Assembly: GCF_000349945.1 (NCBI RefSeq)
Contig: NC_020548.1
Location: 496,001 to 560,000 of the forward strand
DNA from: Azoarcus sp. KH32C
GTDB taxonomy: Bacteria > Pseudomonadota > Gammaproteobacteria > Burkholderiales > Rhodocyclaceae
Length of the DNA: 64,000 nucleotides
Reading direction: 5' to 3'
Shown here: positions 50,128-61,560 of the stretch, in pieces
How the letters are laid out: every line of letters starts with the position of its first letter
Numbering within the stretch: the first letter of the stretch is position 1
Notes under the pieces: generated by a model
What the model saw: only the letters and a program-made list of their open reading frames with translations
Told to the model about the DNA's origin: nothing
Database searches by the model: none
Translations under genes and position numbers: made by a program

Positions 50128-51060
50128 GTGCGCCGCAACATTCCGAACTACGCGCTCTACGGCGACCAGGCCCAGCCCGGCTGGGTCGATTCGTTCAATA
50201 TCGAATGGATTCCGCAGCGCTCGAAGCCCTACAACTGGCACATCCGTCCGCACATCCACGACGCATTCCTGCAGATCCTGTATTTGCAGAGCGGATCGAT
50301 GGAATTGCTGCTAAATGACGTCAAATGGTCGGCCGTCGCACCATGCCTGGCGCTCATCCCGGCACAAACCGTGCACGGCATCGATTTCACGCCGGACACC
50401 GACGGTCCGGCCGTCACCGTCGCGCAAAAGCCGCTCGAATCGATCGCGGCCCTGGTGATGCCCGAACTGCTGCAGGTGATCCGCACGCCCGCCGTGATCG
50501 CGATGCCCAGCGAAAACTCACATTCGGCTTCGCTGATGACGCTCTTCCGCGAAATCGAGCGCGAATGGCGCATGCACGCCGTGGGGCAAAGCGCGGCCGG
50601 GATGTCGCTGCTGACTGCCGTGCTCGTGCAGATCGCGCGCATCGGCAACGCGCTCGGCGCCACCCCCGCCGTCGCGAACCCGCGCAAGGCCGGCCAGATC
50701 GAGAAATTCCGCTCGATGGTCGACAAGCACTTCCGCAAGCGGCTGTCGATCGACGCCTACGCGAACGAGCTCGGCGTCACCGCCGGCCAGCTTTCGCGGC
50801 TATGCCGCGACGTATTGGGTGTGTCGGCCCTCGATGTGATCAACGCACGGATCGTGCACGAGGCGCAACGCGAACTCGTCTACGGCGGCACCAGCATCAA
50901 GCAGATCGCCACCGCCCTCGGCTTTGCCGACGAAGCCTACTTCGGCCGTTTCTTCCGCAAACAGACCGGCATCGGGCCCCGCGCCTTCCGCGAACAGGCG
51001 CGCGCCAGGCTCATCGACGGCGACAAGCATTCGCCGGTCGCGAAGCCGCCGGGATTTTAG
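50128..51060 (+). CDS. AraC-family transcriptional regulator (PobR/HpaA-like)
   Basis: A 310-residue regulator. The N-terminal cupin-like domain (HIRPHIHDAFLQILYLQSGS, LIPAQTVHGIDF) is followed by a C-terminal pair of helix-turn-helix motifs (SIDAYANELGVTAGQLSRLC and SIKQIATALGFADEAYFGRFFRKQTGIGP in part). This layout matches PobR/HpaA-type activators of aromatic acid genes. I choose the GTG at 50128, preceded by GAGGAGA, over a GTG at 50104. It is divergent from the tetR operon, and a direct repeat suited to this family sits at both operon promoters, so it is the likely activator of the pathway. Confidence 0.85.
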   Translation: MRRNIPNYALYGDQAQPGWVDSFNIEWIPQRSKPYNWHIRPHIHDAFLQILYLQSGSMELLLNDVKWSAVAPCLALIPAQTVHGIDFTPDTDGPAVTVAQKPLESIAALVMPELLQVIRTPAVIAMPSENSHSASLMTLFREIEREWRMHAVGQSAAGMSLLTAVLVQIARIGNALGATPAVANPRKAGQIEKFRSMVDKHFRKRLSIDAYANELGVTAGQLSRLCRDVLGVSALDVINARIVHEAQRELVYGGTSIKQIATALGFADEAYFGRFFRKQTGIGPRAFREQARARLIDGDKHSPVAKPPGF

Positions 51061-51077
51061 GGGATCGCGGATGTGCC

Positions 51078-51105
51078 CTTGAATCCCCCTCCATCAGCCC
51101 CATCT
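51078..51105 (+). promoter_or_regulatory. Sigma-32 heat-shock promoter of lon
   Basis: CTTGAA (51078-51083), 14 bases, CCCCATCT (51098-51105) matches the heat-shock consensus CTTGAAA-N13-15-CCCCATNT almost perfectly. It lies about 40 bases upstream of the lon start, as expected for a heat-shock protease. Confidence 0.88.
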
Positions 51106-51146
51106 GCGCCCTGTGGCTTGGAGCTGGGAAAGGAGAGATGGGCATC

Positions 51147-53588
<2,442 letters not shown>

Positions 53589-54052
53589 GTCCCTTGGGAC
53601 GCCCGGGAAGATCACCTGTACCTCGTCGCGCCAGCCGCCCGCGAACGGGAAATCATCGAACAACTCAAGCGCCGGATGTTCCGGCGACCGGAGGATTTCA
53701 GCCTGGACACATCCTGTTCGAGGGGATCTGGACCGCCACTTCGATTCGCTATGCAAACTCGGGGACGACCACCGGATCTTGGACAAATTGGCATGCCGAT
53801 GCGAGGTCTGAGGGGGGGCCGTCGGCCAATGCCGCCGGCCAGCTTGCGTCAATTGAGCGGCGGCAGTGTTGCGGAAAGCCGCCGCACGGCGCTCAGCGCG
53901 GTCGAACGGCAGGTCTCAGGCCCACGGAATCCGCAGCGAGGGCCATCGCCATCAACGAGCAGGGGGTGATTCTGGCAAAGAAATGCGAGATCTTTGACGG
54001 TGGCTGCAGAACAGTTCTGCTAACGCCGCCGGTATACCTCGTCCCCGACAGC
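53589..54052. other. Non-coding or decayed region, 464 bases
   Basis: Between lon and the stop of the leftward gene at 54053. On the plus strand, short protein-like stretches appear in two frames: EREIIEQLKRRMFRRPEDFS around 53630-53700 and HFDSLCKLGDDHRILDKLAC before TGA at about 53810. They could be parts of one decayed gene with a frameshift near 53715. I cannot identify it, and no complete gene is present. Confidence 0.35.
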
Positions 54053-54970
54053 TCAGCGCAAGGGTGGGCAACCCACCTTCAGGCGGTCATCGGCGGCTTG
54101 GACCCAGAGGGCCAGCAACTCGTCTTGGCGTGCAATCAACGCGGCCTGTTGCTGGGCGCTGTCGGTGTGCCCGCGCGCCTGCTTGAGCTCGGCCACGACC
54201 TCGTGAAATGCGCTCTTGTGGTCGTACACCTGTTGCGCTAGCGCCGCGCACTGGTCATCGCGGGCGTTGCCCGGCCGGGCCAGCGGAAACACCCGCTCAC
54301 GCCCGCCCGCCAGCGCCAACAACTCGTCGGCCAGCGCCAGGTAGCGCGAGCGCAAGTCATGCTCCCGAAAGCCTTCCACTATCGGAAGGTCGTGCCTGAG
54401 TTGGGCCAGCTCGTCTTCTGACAGCGCTTGCGCCGCACGCAGATGGGCCAGCATGGCCTCGATGCGGGCCAACGGCTCATGCACCGCCTCGATGATGCGC
54501 ACGTTGTCGATGTTGTTGCACTCACGCAAGTCTGGGTCCATGCGCTTGCGCTGCCAGACGGCCACGGCGTGGTGGTCGCCCTGCTCAATCATGTCCTGAA
54601 ACAGCGGGTCGTAATGCGCATGCACGCCAGCGACGCAATTGCGGGTGGTCGGGTGGGTGCGCCAGTTGGCCAGCGGCGGGATGTGCTTTTGGGCGGTCAC
54701 GTAGCGGTGGCAGCCCAGCGCTCGGAGGCCAGGCCCGAGCGCGGTTCGGCAGGTCTCGTGGCTGTCGACCCGGTTGGCCTCGGCCCAGCGCGTGCCTTCG
54801 GCCAGCGCCTCGTCGGCCTCGTTGAACACGGGGGCGGTGGGTAGGCTGGGCACCTCGGCGCTGGGGTGGGTGTCGTAATCCACTTGCGCTAGCCAGCGCA
54901 TAGCGAAGGCCAGCCCGATGACCCCCACCCCGCCCATCCACGCCCAACGCCACGGCTTGCGCCTACTCAT
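54053..54970 (-). CDS. Hypothetical membrane-anchored protein, partner of the kelch protein
   Basis: A 305-residue protein with one N-terminal membrane segment (WAWMGGVGVIGLAFAMRWLA) and a long, mostly helical periplasmic domain with several cysteines (CRTALGPGLRALGCHRY, NCVAGVHAHYDPLFQDMIEQ, ECNNIDNVRIIEAVHEPLAR). The Cys and His spacing is suggestive, but no CxxCH haem site is present. I do not recognise the family. Its ATG overlaps the TGA of the kelch-repeat gene (ATGA), so the two are translated together and probably act together at the cell envelope. Confidence 0.6.
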   Translation of the reverse strand: MSRRKPWRWAWMGGVGVIGLAFAMRWLAQVDYDTHPSAEVPSLPTAPVFNEADEALAEGTRWAEANRVDSHETCRTALGPGLRALGCHRYVTAQKHIPPLANWRTHPTTRNCVAGVHAHYDPLFQDMIEQGDHHAVAVWQRKRMDPDLRECNNIDNVRIIEAVHEPLARIEAMLAHLRAAQALSEDELAQLRHDLPIVEGFREHDLRSRYLALADELLALAGGRERVFPLARPGNARDDQCAALAQQVYDHKSAFHEVVAELKQARGHTDSAQQQAALIARQDELLALWVQAADDRLKVGCPPLR

Positions 54971-57660
54971 GGCTCGCAACGCCCGGATGGCAAATCGGCC
55001 TCGCGGTCGAAGTGGCTGTGCAGGCCGTTGGCCTCGATCAGCTCGAAGTGGCTGCCATCGTTGCTGACAATACGGTTGATGTCCATCTCGGCCACCGGAT
55101 GCGTGGTGCTGCGCCACAGGATGTACTTGCCTTGCACCGCCCAGTGGCCGTCGTCGGCGGGCACGCTGAGAGTGTTCCCGTTCATGTGGTATCGGCCGTC
55201 GGCCTGCAAATCGATGTGGAACTCGCTGTTGCCCCGGCGGGTGACCCAGCTGCCTACAAATGGACATGGAATGCGGGGCGTGGCCAAGGCGCTGCGCTCC
55301 GGCACCGCCGGTTGGCTGGCCAGCAAGCCGGTACCAGGGTCGAGGCACGCCGCTGGCCGGGTGCGGCACCCCTCTGCCATATCGGCTGTGCGCAAGCCCC
55401 AATAGGCCTTCAGATTCGGGACCGCGACGATCAGCAATGCGCCGTACACCAGCACGCGCACCACCCAGCCTTTCCAGGAGGTCTGGCGTGTGGGGGGCGC
55501 GTTTCTTTTGCGTGTCGACCCTCTACCTTGCAAGGGCAAGGTATCTGGAAATGCGGGTTCGCCGCGCTGCTGCCGCCGGCGGCGCAACAACGCCAGCCCC
55601 AACAAGCCGGCGGCGAGCCACCCTAGCGTCGCGCGGGCGGCCCACAGGTCCTGCCCGAAGCGCGCGAGCCGCCCGGGCTGGCCCATGGGCTGCGCAGGCG
55701 GCGCGGGTGTGGCGGCCGGTGCAGGAGGCGGTTCTTTCCACCACACCAACGGGAAACTGGGCAAGTCCGCCACATCGGCGGGCACTTGACCTGGTTCGCC
55801 CGGTTGTGTCCCGGCGGTCCGGACGGCTCCAGGCAGGCGGTACCGGTACACCGCTTGCGAGGAAAATGCCAGCACCTGGCCGGGCATGGCCTCCACCAGC
55901 GTGGGCCGGTGCGTCAATGCGCCCGCGCCGCCCGCCTCGGGCACACCCTCGGCACGCCAGGCTGCTTCCGTCGGGTGCCAACTGTGCATCCAAGGCCCTT
56001 GCACCGTCGCCGATACCAGCCCCCCGGCCATCAGCACACGCCCATCGGCCAAGCGCAACGCGGTGTGGCCTTGCAGGTGCTCCGGCAGGGGCGCGCCATC
56101 GGCCCAGGTGTCGGTGGCAGGGTCGTAAAGCTCGGTGGTGTTGAGCACCTCTTCCTGTGCGTTGATGCCACCGGTCACCAGCACCCGTCCGTCAGCCAGC
56201 AGGGTGGCCGTGTGCCCGTAGCGGGGGGTGTGGAGCGCTGCGCGGGGTAGCCACTGGTGTTGGACCGGATCCCACAGCTCCACCTTGGCAATAGCCTGCA
56301 GGCCGTTGCCGACGCCGCCGGCCACCAGCACCTGCCCGTCAGGCAGCACCGTGGCGGTATGCTTGGCCCGCGCGGTGCGCAGGGGCGGCAGGCTACGCCA
56401 TTGGCCGTCGACCAGCATTTCTACAGAATCGAGAGCACGTACTGCTTTTGCAGAAAGCGCAGAAGCCCCATTTTGCTGTGGATCTTCTGGCCCCGCCCCA
56501 GCCACCGTCAGCGGGTCATCCAGCCCCCCCGCCAGCATCACGCGCTCCCCATCGAGCACACTGGCGGTATGGTAGATGCGCGGCTGCGTCAGCCTGGGGG
56601 ATTCGAGCCAGGTGCGCTGGCGGGCATCCCACAGCGCGGTGCGCGTTTGCGGCTCGAAAGTGCCCATGTCGTTGAGCAGGCGGGGAATGTCGCACAGACC
56701 GCCCGCAACCAGGACGCGGTCGTCGGCCAAGGCGGTCAGCGTGTGCTGGTGCCATAGACCCGCGCATGCGGGAGGCGTTGGCAGCTGCACCCAGCCTTGG
56801 CGGCGGGCATCCCACATGAACGGCGGCGCTGGCACCGAGGCGTTGATGCGCCGCACCTTGTCGGCCCAACGGGGCAAGTCGGCCCCGGCGGGCTGCGACC
56901 AGTCTTCGGCATGCGTCTGTCCGTAGCCAAACAGGTTGCCTTGCGACAGGGCCACGATCTGCGGGTTGCTCACAAAGGGCGGATAGCCGCCCACCTGTGG
57001 CAGCGTGACCTGCACCACATGCAAGGGACGCGGCTCGATGCGGGTGATGTGCTGATCCACCGCATACACCTTGTACACATTACCCTCGGCAAATACATAC
57101 AGCCGGGCATCCAGCCCCCGCACCCGCAGGGAAATGACGTGGGTCAGCCCGCCACCGAAGCGGATTTCCTGGCCACACGCTTCAAACCGCTCCTGCGACA
57201 TCCCCAGTTGCGCGCCCGTCTGCGGCTGCGGGCCGCATTGGGCCACGATGTCGGCATTGAAGGACTCCCGGCGATTGCGCTCGGCCGCCTGGTTTGTCTC
57301 GATGGCACGCTCGAAGCGCTGGTCCAGCTCGCGGCGGTAGGCTTCGCGCGTGCGGGGCACGTAGCGGCCATCGCCTTCCGGCTGTGTGGGCTGCGCCTTG
57401 GGGCTAGCGGTGGGGCGGCGCCTGGCCCCGATGCGCCCCACTCCCAGCACCAGCTGCTCGTCCAGCCGGTCGTAAATATCGGCCAAGGGATCGGCGGCCC
57501 GCGGCAGCTGCGGGCGCTGCGCATTCGGAACTTGATCGGACACGTTCTGGGCGCCATTCTGGGCCCATGCCCCCGCTACACAACAGCTGAGCGTGCCCAA
57601 TACCACGGCCCGCCGCCCCGCCGCTCTGAGCCAATGGGAGGCGCTACACCTCGCTCGCAT
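54967..57660 (-). CDS. Large kelch-repeat protein with signal peptide and two membrane segments
   Basis: An 897-residue protein. A signal peptide (VVLGTLSCCVAGAWA-Q) is followed by a helical charged region (about 40-150), then a kelch-type beta-propeller with repeats marked by HTLTALADDRVLVAGGL, YHTASVLDGERVMLAGGL, KHTATVLPDGQVLVAGGV, GHTATLLADGRVLVTGGI and GHTALRLADGRVLMAGGL. A proline-rich linker, two membrane helices (LGWLAAGLLGLALL and VLVYGALLIVAVP) and a C-terminal soluble domain (FVGSWVTRRGNSEFHIDLQA, lipocalin-like in look) complete it. No enzyme family fits. I choose the ATG at 57660. It forms an overlapping two-gene unit with the downstream hypothetical gene. Confidence 0.72.
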   Translation of the reverse strand: MRARCSASHWLRAAGRRAVVLGTLSCCVAGAWAQNGAQNVSDQVPNAQRPQLPRAADPLADIYDRLDEQLVLGVGRIGARRRPTASPKAQPTQPEGDGRYVPRTREAYRRELDQRFERAIETNQAAERNRRESFNADIVAQCGPQPQTGAQLGMSQERFEACGQEIRFGGGLTHVISLRVRGLDARLYVFAEGNVYKVYAVDQHITRIEPRPLHVVQVTLPQVGGYPPFVSNPQIVALSQGNLFGYGQTHAEDWSQPAGADLPRWADKVRRINASVPAPPFMWDARRQGWVQLPTPPACAGLWHQHTLTALADDRVLVAGGLCDIPRLLNDMGTFEPQTRTALWDARQRTWLESPRLTQPRIYHTASVLDGERVMLAGGLDDPLTVAGAGPEDPQQNGASALSAKAVRALDSVEMLVDGQWRSLPPLRTARAKHTATVLPDGQVLVAGGVGNGLQAIAKVELWDPVQHQWLPRAALHTPRYGHTATLLADGRVLVTGGINAQEEVLNTTELYDPATDTWADGAPLPEHLQGHTALRLADGRVLMAGGLVSATVQGPWMHSWHPTEAAWRAEGVPEAGGAGALTHRPTLVEAMPGQVLAFSSQAVYRYRLPGAVRTAGTQPGEPGQVPADVADLPSFPLVWWKEPPPAPAATPAPPAQPMGQPGRLARFGQDLWAARATLGWLAAGLLGLALLRRRRQQRGEPAFPDTLPLQGRGSTRKRNAPPTRQTSWKGWVVRVLVYGALLIVAVPNLKAYWGLRTADMAEGCRTRPAACLDPGTGLLASQPAVPERSALATPRIPCPFVGSWVTRRGNSEFHIDLQADGRYHMNGNTLSVPADDGHWAVQGKYILWRSTTHPVAEMDINRIVSNDGSHFELIEANGLHSHFDREADLPSGRCEP

Positions 57661-58096
57661 TCCGATCGCCCCCGATATATTCCTCACGGATAGAAATTCC
57701 AATGTCAATTTCTGAGAGTATCCGGGGCCATTGAATGATGGTCAATCATCGAATTGACGAGCGCGTGTACTGAAAACGACCAATTTCTCTAGGTCGGCGA
57801 TGAGCGCTCGTCAAGTTAGCCCGGTTTCCAGGCAGTCCGTCTCCGATGGGCCGGGCCCAACCCAAAAGAGACATTCCACGTTTCGGCGGCCCAGTGTCAG
57901 ATTCCTGAGCTGAGTAGTCGCCCCGAGCAGACGCTGACTGAGAGCTCCTCGGCCATCAATACCGATGACCTTCGCCAAATGACGGAACACATTGCACCTA
58001 CACCTGCCCTCAGGCGGTTCCGCGGGCGGACGGCAGTTCTTAATCTCCTTGAACTCACCGTCTCAACCGGGAGTCCGCGAATTTTGGAATAGCGGC
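57661..58096. other. Intergenic region, 436 bases, with a long inverted repeat
   Basis: Between the kelch gene start and the end of the LysR-type gene. It is less GC-rich than its surroundings. It contains the inverted repeat at 57754-57814 and a short near-palindrome around 57735-57750. I see no gene in it. Confidence 0.45.
57754..57814. repeat. 11-bp perfect inverted repeat with a 39-base spacer
   Basis: TTGACGAGCGC at 57754-57764 and its exact complement GCGCTCGTCAA at 57804-57814. It may be a regulator site for the kelch unit or a trace of a small mobile element. No T-run follows, so it is not a normal terminator. Confidence 0.55.
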
Positions 58097-59008
58097 CTAG
58101 ATTGCAGGACGTCCCCCAGCACCGGAACGTGCAATTTCACGCGTTACCTCCATGACGGTCCGGCATGCGAGCGTAAGTTCGCCATGGCGTGACATCGCCA
58201 GCGCGATAAAGCGATTGACCGTCGGACTCACCACTTTCGACGACTGAAGACGAAAGGTTTTCGATGCTGCGGCGATGGCATAGGGACCAAGCAAGGCGTA
58301 GAGACCACCGCTCGCAACAATGTGCGTCTGAAGGATGATCGAATCGGCTTCGAGTACGACATTTAGGGAAACGCCGTGTTCGCCACCCAACTGCTCGAGG
58401 TGATTGCGCCAGCTGCTCGGCCGACAGAACTGGACGAGCGGCAAATTGTGAAGGACGGAAAACGGTACCGTCGGCTGTGAAGTCAGCGCATCGTCCGCTG
58501 CACCGACCAAGTATGTGGCCGTCTCGACTAGATACGTATCGCCATTCTTCGGGGTCGGGCTGGTGCGATAAAGGATAGCCAGGTCGACGCTGCCGTCTTC
58601 CAGCCAGGTTTCGAGTTGGGCGCCCTGGCCTTCGCGCACCATCAACTGGATCAGCGGATAACGCCCCTTGAGCTCGTGGTACAAGGTTGTGACGAGCGGA
58701 TGGGCCGTCGAGGGCAGACTGCCGATCCGCACTGTGCCGATCGGTGTTCCGGATGATGTCTGGATATCGTTGGTGAGCTGTTCGGTGCTGGCCAGCCAGG
58801 CCCGTACCTTGGGCGCGATGCGCTGTCCGAGTTCGGTCAGTACGACCCCGCGGCCGGTGCGCTGGAACAGGCGCCCGCCGCACATCTGTTCGAGTTCGCC
58901 GATCAACCGGCTGACGTGGGGCTGGCTGGTGCCGTGGGCGGCAGCGACCTTGCTGAGACTGCCCCGTTCGACGGCGTCGATGAAGAGTTTCCACTTCGCG
59001 TAGTCCAT
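58097..59008 (-). CDS. LysR-family transcriptional regulator
   Basis: A 303-residue LysR-type regulator. The N-terminal winged helix (DYAKWKLFIDAVERGSLSKVAAAHGTSQPHVSRLIGELE in part) is followed by a periplasmic-binding-like effector domain (GTVRIGSLPSTAHPLVTTLY, SVDLAILYRTSPT). It is divergent from the DapA-family gene, with 149 bases between the starts, the usual LysR arrangement, and is therefore the probable regulator of the aldolase-transporter-porin module. The inducer is unknown. Confidence 0.9.
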   Translation of the reverse strand: MDYAKWKLFIDAVERGSLSKVAAAHGTSQPHVSRLIGELEQMCGGRLFQRTGRGVVLTELGQRIAPKVRAWLASTEQLTNDIQTSSGTPIGTVRIGSLPSTAHPLVTTLYHELKGRYPLIQLMVREGQGAQLETWLEDGSVDLAILYRTSPTPKNGDTYLVETATYLVGAADDALTSQPTVPFSVLHNLPLVQFCRPSSWRNHLEQLGGEHGVSLNVVLEADSIILQTHIVASGGLYALLGPYAIAAASKTFRLQSSKVVSPTVNRFIALAMSRHGELTLACRTVMEVTREIARSGAGGRPAI

Positions 59009-59157
59009 TGTTTCCTCGACCTATCCATGCGAATTAAGCATAGCTGAAATGTCGGTTTTGTGTCTTCCAGCATGACTCGTCGGTTCTTAGACTGCCTCCC
59101 ATGCACGCAGAGATGCGGCATCCGTCGGCAAGCAAACACCACACTAGAGGAACTGAC

Positions 59158-60087
59158 ATGAAGAACATCGACATCGATCTCCGCGGCCTCAACCCCGCCC
59201 CGGTCACCCCCTTCACTCGCGACGGCGCTGTCGACTACGCGGCCTGCAAGAAGCTCGGTGCCTGGCTCGCCAGCATCGACGGTGTGAAGAGCCTGACTGT
59301 GCTGGGCCACGCAGGTGAAGGCACTTTCCTCTCGCAGGCAGAACAGATGAAGGTCATCGAAACCTTTGTCGAAGCGGTGAACGGCCAGATTCCGATCATC
59401 GCCGGTATCACGCTAGAAGGCACCGAGGTCGCCGCTGAAGAGGCCAAACGCGCGATCAGCGCCGGCGCGACCGCCGGTCTGCTATATCCGTCGCACGGCT
59501 GGCTGCGCTTCGGCTACCAGAAGGGTGCGCCGCAGGACAAGTATCGCCAGGTGTATGAAAAGAGTGGCCTGCCGCTGATCCTGTTCCAGTATCCGGATGC
59601 GACCAAGTGCACCTACGATCTGGTAACCCAGCTCGACATCGCCGCGCAGCCTGGTGTCTTCGCGATGAAGAACGGTGTGCGCAATATGCGCCGCTGGGAC
59701 ACCGAAATCCCCGTCATCCGTCGTGAGCGTCCCGACCTGCAAATCCTGAGCTGCCATGACGAATACCTGCTGCACACGATGTTCGACGTCGATGGCCTGC
59801 TGGTCGGTTACGGCAACGTTGCGCCGGAACTGCTCGTCGAACTCATCAAGGCCGGCAAGGCGCGCGACTACAAGGCCGCCCGTGCGATCCATGACCGCCT
59901 GCTGCCGGTCACCCAGAACGTCTATCACCGTGGCTCGCACATGGAAGGGACCGTTGCGCTCAAGCACGCGCTGGTTGCGCGTGGCATCCTCGAACACGCC
60001 ACGGTCCGGTCTCCGCTTCTGCCGCTTGCCCCCGGTGCCGACGTCGAAATCGCCGACGCGCTGCGCGCTGCAGGCATCATTGACTGA
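59158..60087 (+). CDS. DapA-family (dihydrodipicolinate synthase-like) lyase/aldolase
   Basis: A 309-residue TIM-barrel protein of the DHDPS/N-acetylneuraminate lyase family. It has NPAPVTPFTRDGAVD at the start, VLGHAGEGTFLSQAEQ (the GT-E-SL-type loop), a Tyr in LILFQYPDATKC and the candidate Schiff-base Lys in PGVFAMKNGVRNM. Such enzymes act on pyruvate-derived or sugar-acid substrates; housekeeping DapA is unlikely because the gene is with an MFS transporter, an OprD-like porin and a LysR regulator. A catabolic aldolase or dehydratase for a sugar acid or keto acid is inferred. The ATG at 59158 has GAGGAA five bases upstream. Confidence 0.85.
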   Translation: MKNIDIDLRGLNPAPVTPFTRDGAVDYAACKKLGAWLASIDGVKSLTVLGHAGEGTFLSQAEQMKVIETFVEAVNGQIPIIAGITLEGTEVAAEEAKRAISAGATAGLLYPSHGWLRFGYQKGAPQDKYRQVYEKSGLPLILFQYPDATKCTYDLVTQLDIAAQPGVFAMKNGVRNMRRWDTEIPVIRRERPDLQILSCHDEYLLHTMFDVDGLLVGYGNVAPELLVELIKAGKARDYKAARAIHDRLLPVTQNVYHRGSHMEGTVALKHALVARGILEHATVRSPLLPLAPGADVEIADALRAAGIID

Positions 60088-60174
60088 AGCCTGAATCACC
60101 CACTGCGGTGACATAAATAAGGGACGGCGGAGCAGGACGTAGCTCCGCCGCTAAAACCAGAGGAGACAAACGTC

Positions 60175-61560
60175 ATGACAACCATTGTTGCGGACGGCGC
60201 CGCGCTGCACAGCGCCGCCAACGCCGAGCTGGTTGCGCGCCTCGAGCGGCTTCCGATCACCCGCCGGCTGATGCTGATCCGCGTCATCGTCGGCATTGCC
60301 ACCTTTTTCGACGCCTACACCGTGCTGGCCATCGCCTTCGCGATGCCGCAACTCGTCTCCGAATGGAAGCTGACGCCGACCGAGGTCGGCATGATCCTTT
60401 CAGCAGGCTATGTCGGCCAGCTGTTCGGTGCGGTCATTTTCGGATCGCTCGCGGAACGGCTCGGGCGCCTGAAGACGCTCTTCATCACCATCGTGCTCTT
60501 CGTGTCGATGGACGTCGCCTGCCTATTCGCCTGGAGCGCTGCCTCGATGATGCTGTTCCGCTTCATGCAGGGACTGGGCACTGGCGGAGAAGTCCCGGTC
60601 GCGAGCGCCTATATCAACGAGTTCATCGGAGCCGAAAAGCGCGGCCGCTTCTTCCTGCTGTATGAGGTCATCTTCCCGATCGGCTTGACCTTTGCGGGCA
60701 TGGCGGGATTCTTCCTCGTACCGATTTATGGCTGGAAAGCGATGTTCGTCGTCGGCCTCGTGCCGTCCATCCTGACCATCCCGCTGCGCTGGCTCATGCC
60801 AGAGTCGCCGCGTTGGCTGGCCTCGAAGGGGCGTATCGCGGAAGCGGACAAGGTCGTGAAAATGCTGGAAGACGACGCGACCAAGCGCGGCTTCGTGCTG
60901 CGCCAGCCCGTCGTGCGTCCGCTGGACCCCAAGGCGACTGCCCGCTCCGACTGGCGCGAGCTCTTCAAGGGGATCTACCGCCGGCGCACCTTCACGATCT
61001 GGGGCCTGTGGGTGTGCGTCTACATGGTGATCAACGGCATGATCACGTGGCTGCCGACGCTCTACAAACAGGTGTTCCAGCTGCCGTTGCAGACGAGCCT
61101 GGCCTACGGGTGGATCACGTCAGGGATCGGTGTCGTTGCCGCAATCATCTGCGCGCTGTCCATCGACAAGGTTGGCCGCAAGCCCTGGTACGCGACGGCC
61201 TTCATGCTCGCAACCGTACCGCTTCTGACGCTCACGTGGTTTGGCGCGACCTCGGCCATGCAGGTGCTGATCTTCGCGACGGCTGCCTATGCGATCCTGC
61301 AGACTGTGTCCTTCTCACTCTACCTCTACTCGTCCGAGCTGTATCCCACTCGGCTGCGTGCGGTGGGCACTGGCTTCGGCAGCGCGTGGCTGCGGGCTGG
61401 CTCCGCGATCGGTCCGATCCTGGTCGGCTGGATCGTCGGGAATTTCGGCATCCGCTACGTCTTCTCCGCCTTCGCCGCGGTGGCGTTCATCGGCGGCCTG
61501 GTGACCCTGCTGTTCGCGATCGAGACCAAGGGCAAGGTGCTCGAAGAACTCTCGCCCTGA
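60175..61560 (+). CDS. MFS transporter (sugar/aromatic acid:H+ symporter-like)
   Basis: A 461-residue protein with about twelve membrane segments and MFS hallmarks: TFFDAYTVLAIAFAMPQLVS, the loop FGSLAERLGRLKTLFI, FRFMQGLGTGGEVPVASAYI (sugar-porter/MHS-like), PESPRWLASKGR and SIDKVGRKPWYATAF. The PESPRWL motif and ELYPTRLRAVGTGFGSAW near the end favour the metabolite or sugar porter branch. It starts 87 bases after the DapA-family gene in the same direction, so both probably move and use the same compound. Confidence 0.88.
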   Translation: MTTIVADGAALHSAANAELVARLERLPITRRLMLIRVIVGIATFFDAYTVLAIAFAMPQLVSEWKLTPTEVGMILSAGYVGQLFGAVIFGSLAERLGRLKTLFITIVLFVSMDVACLFAWSAASMMLFRFMQGLGTGGEVPVASAYINEFIGAEKRGRFFLLYEVIFPIGLTFAGMAGFFLVPIYGWKAMFVVGLVPSILTIPLRWLMPESPRWLASKGRIAEADKVVKMLEDDATKRGFVLRQPVVRPLDPKATARSDWRELFKGIYRRRTFTIWGLWVCVYMVINGMITWLPTLYKQVFQLPLQTSLAYGWITSGIGVVAAIICALSIDKVGRKPWYATAFMLATVPLLTLTWFGATSAMQVLIFATAAYAILQTVSFSLYLYSSELYPTRLRAVGTGFGSAWLRAGSAIGPILVGWIVGNFGIRYVFSAFAAVAFIGGLVTLLFAIETKGKVLEELSP

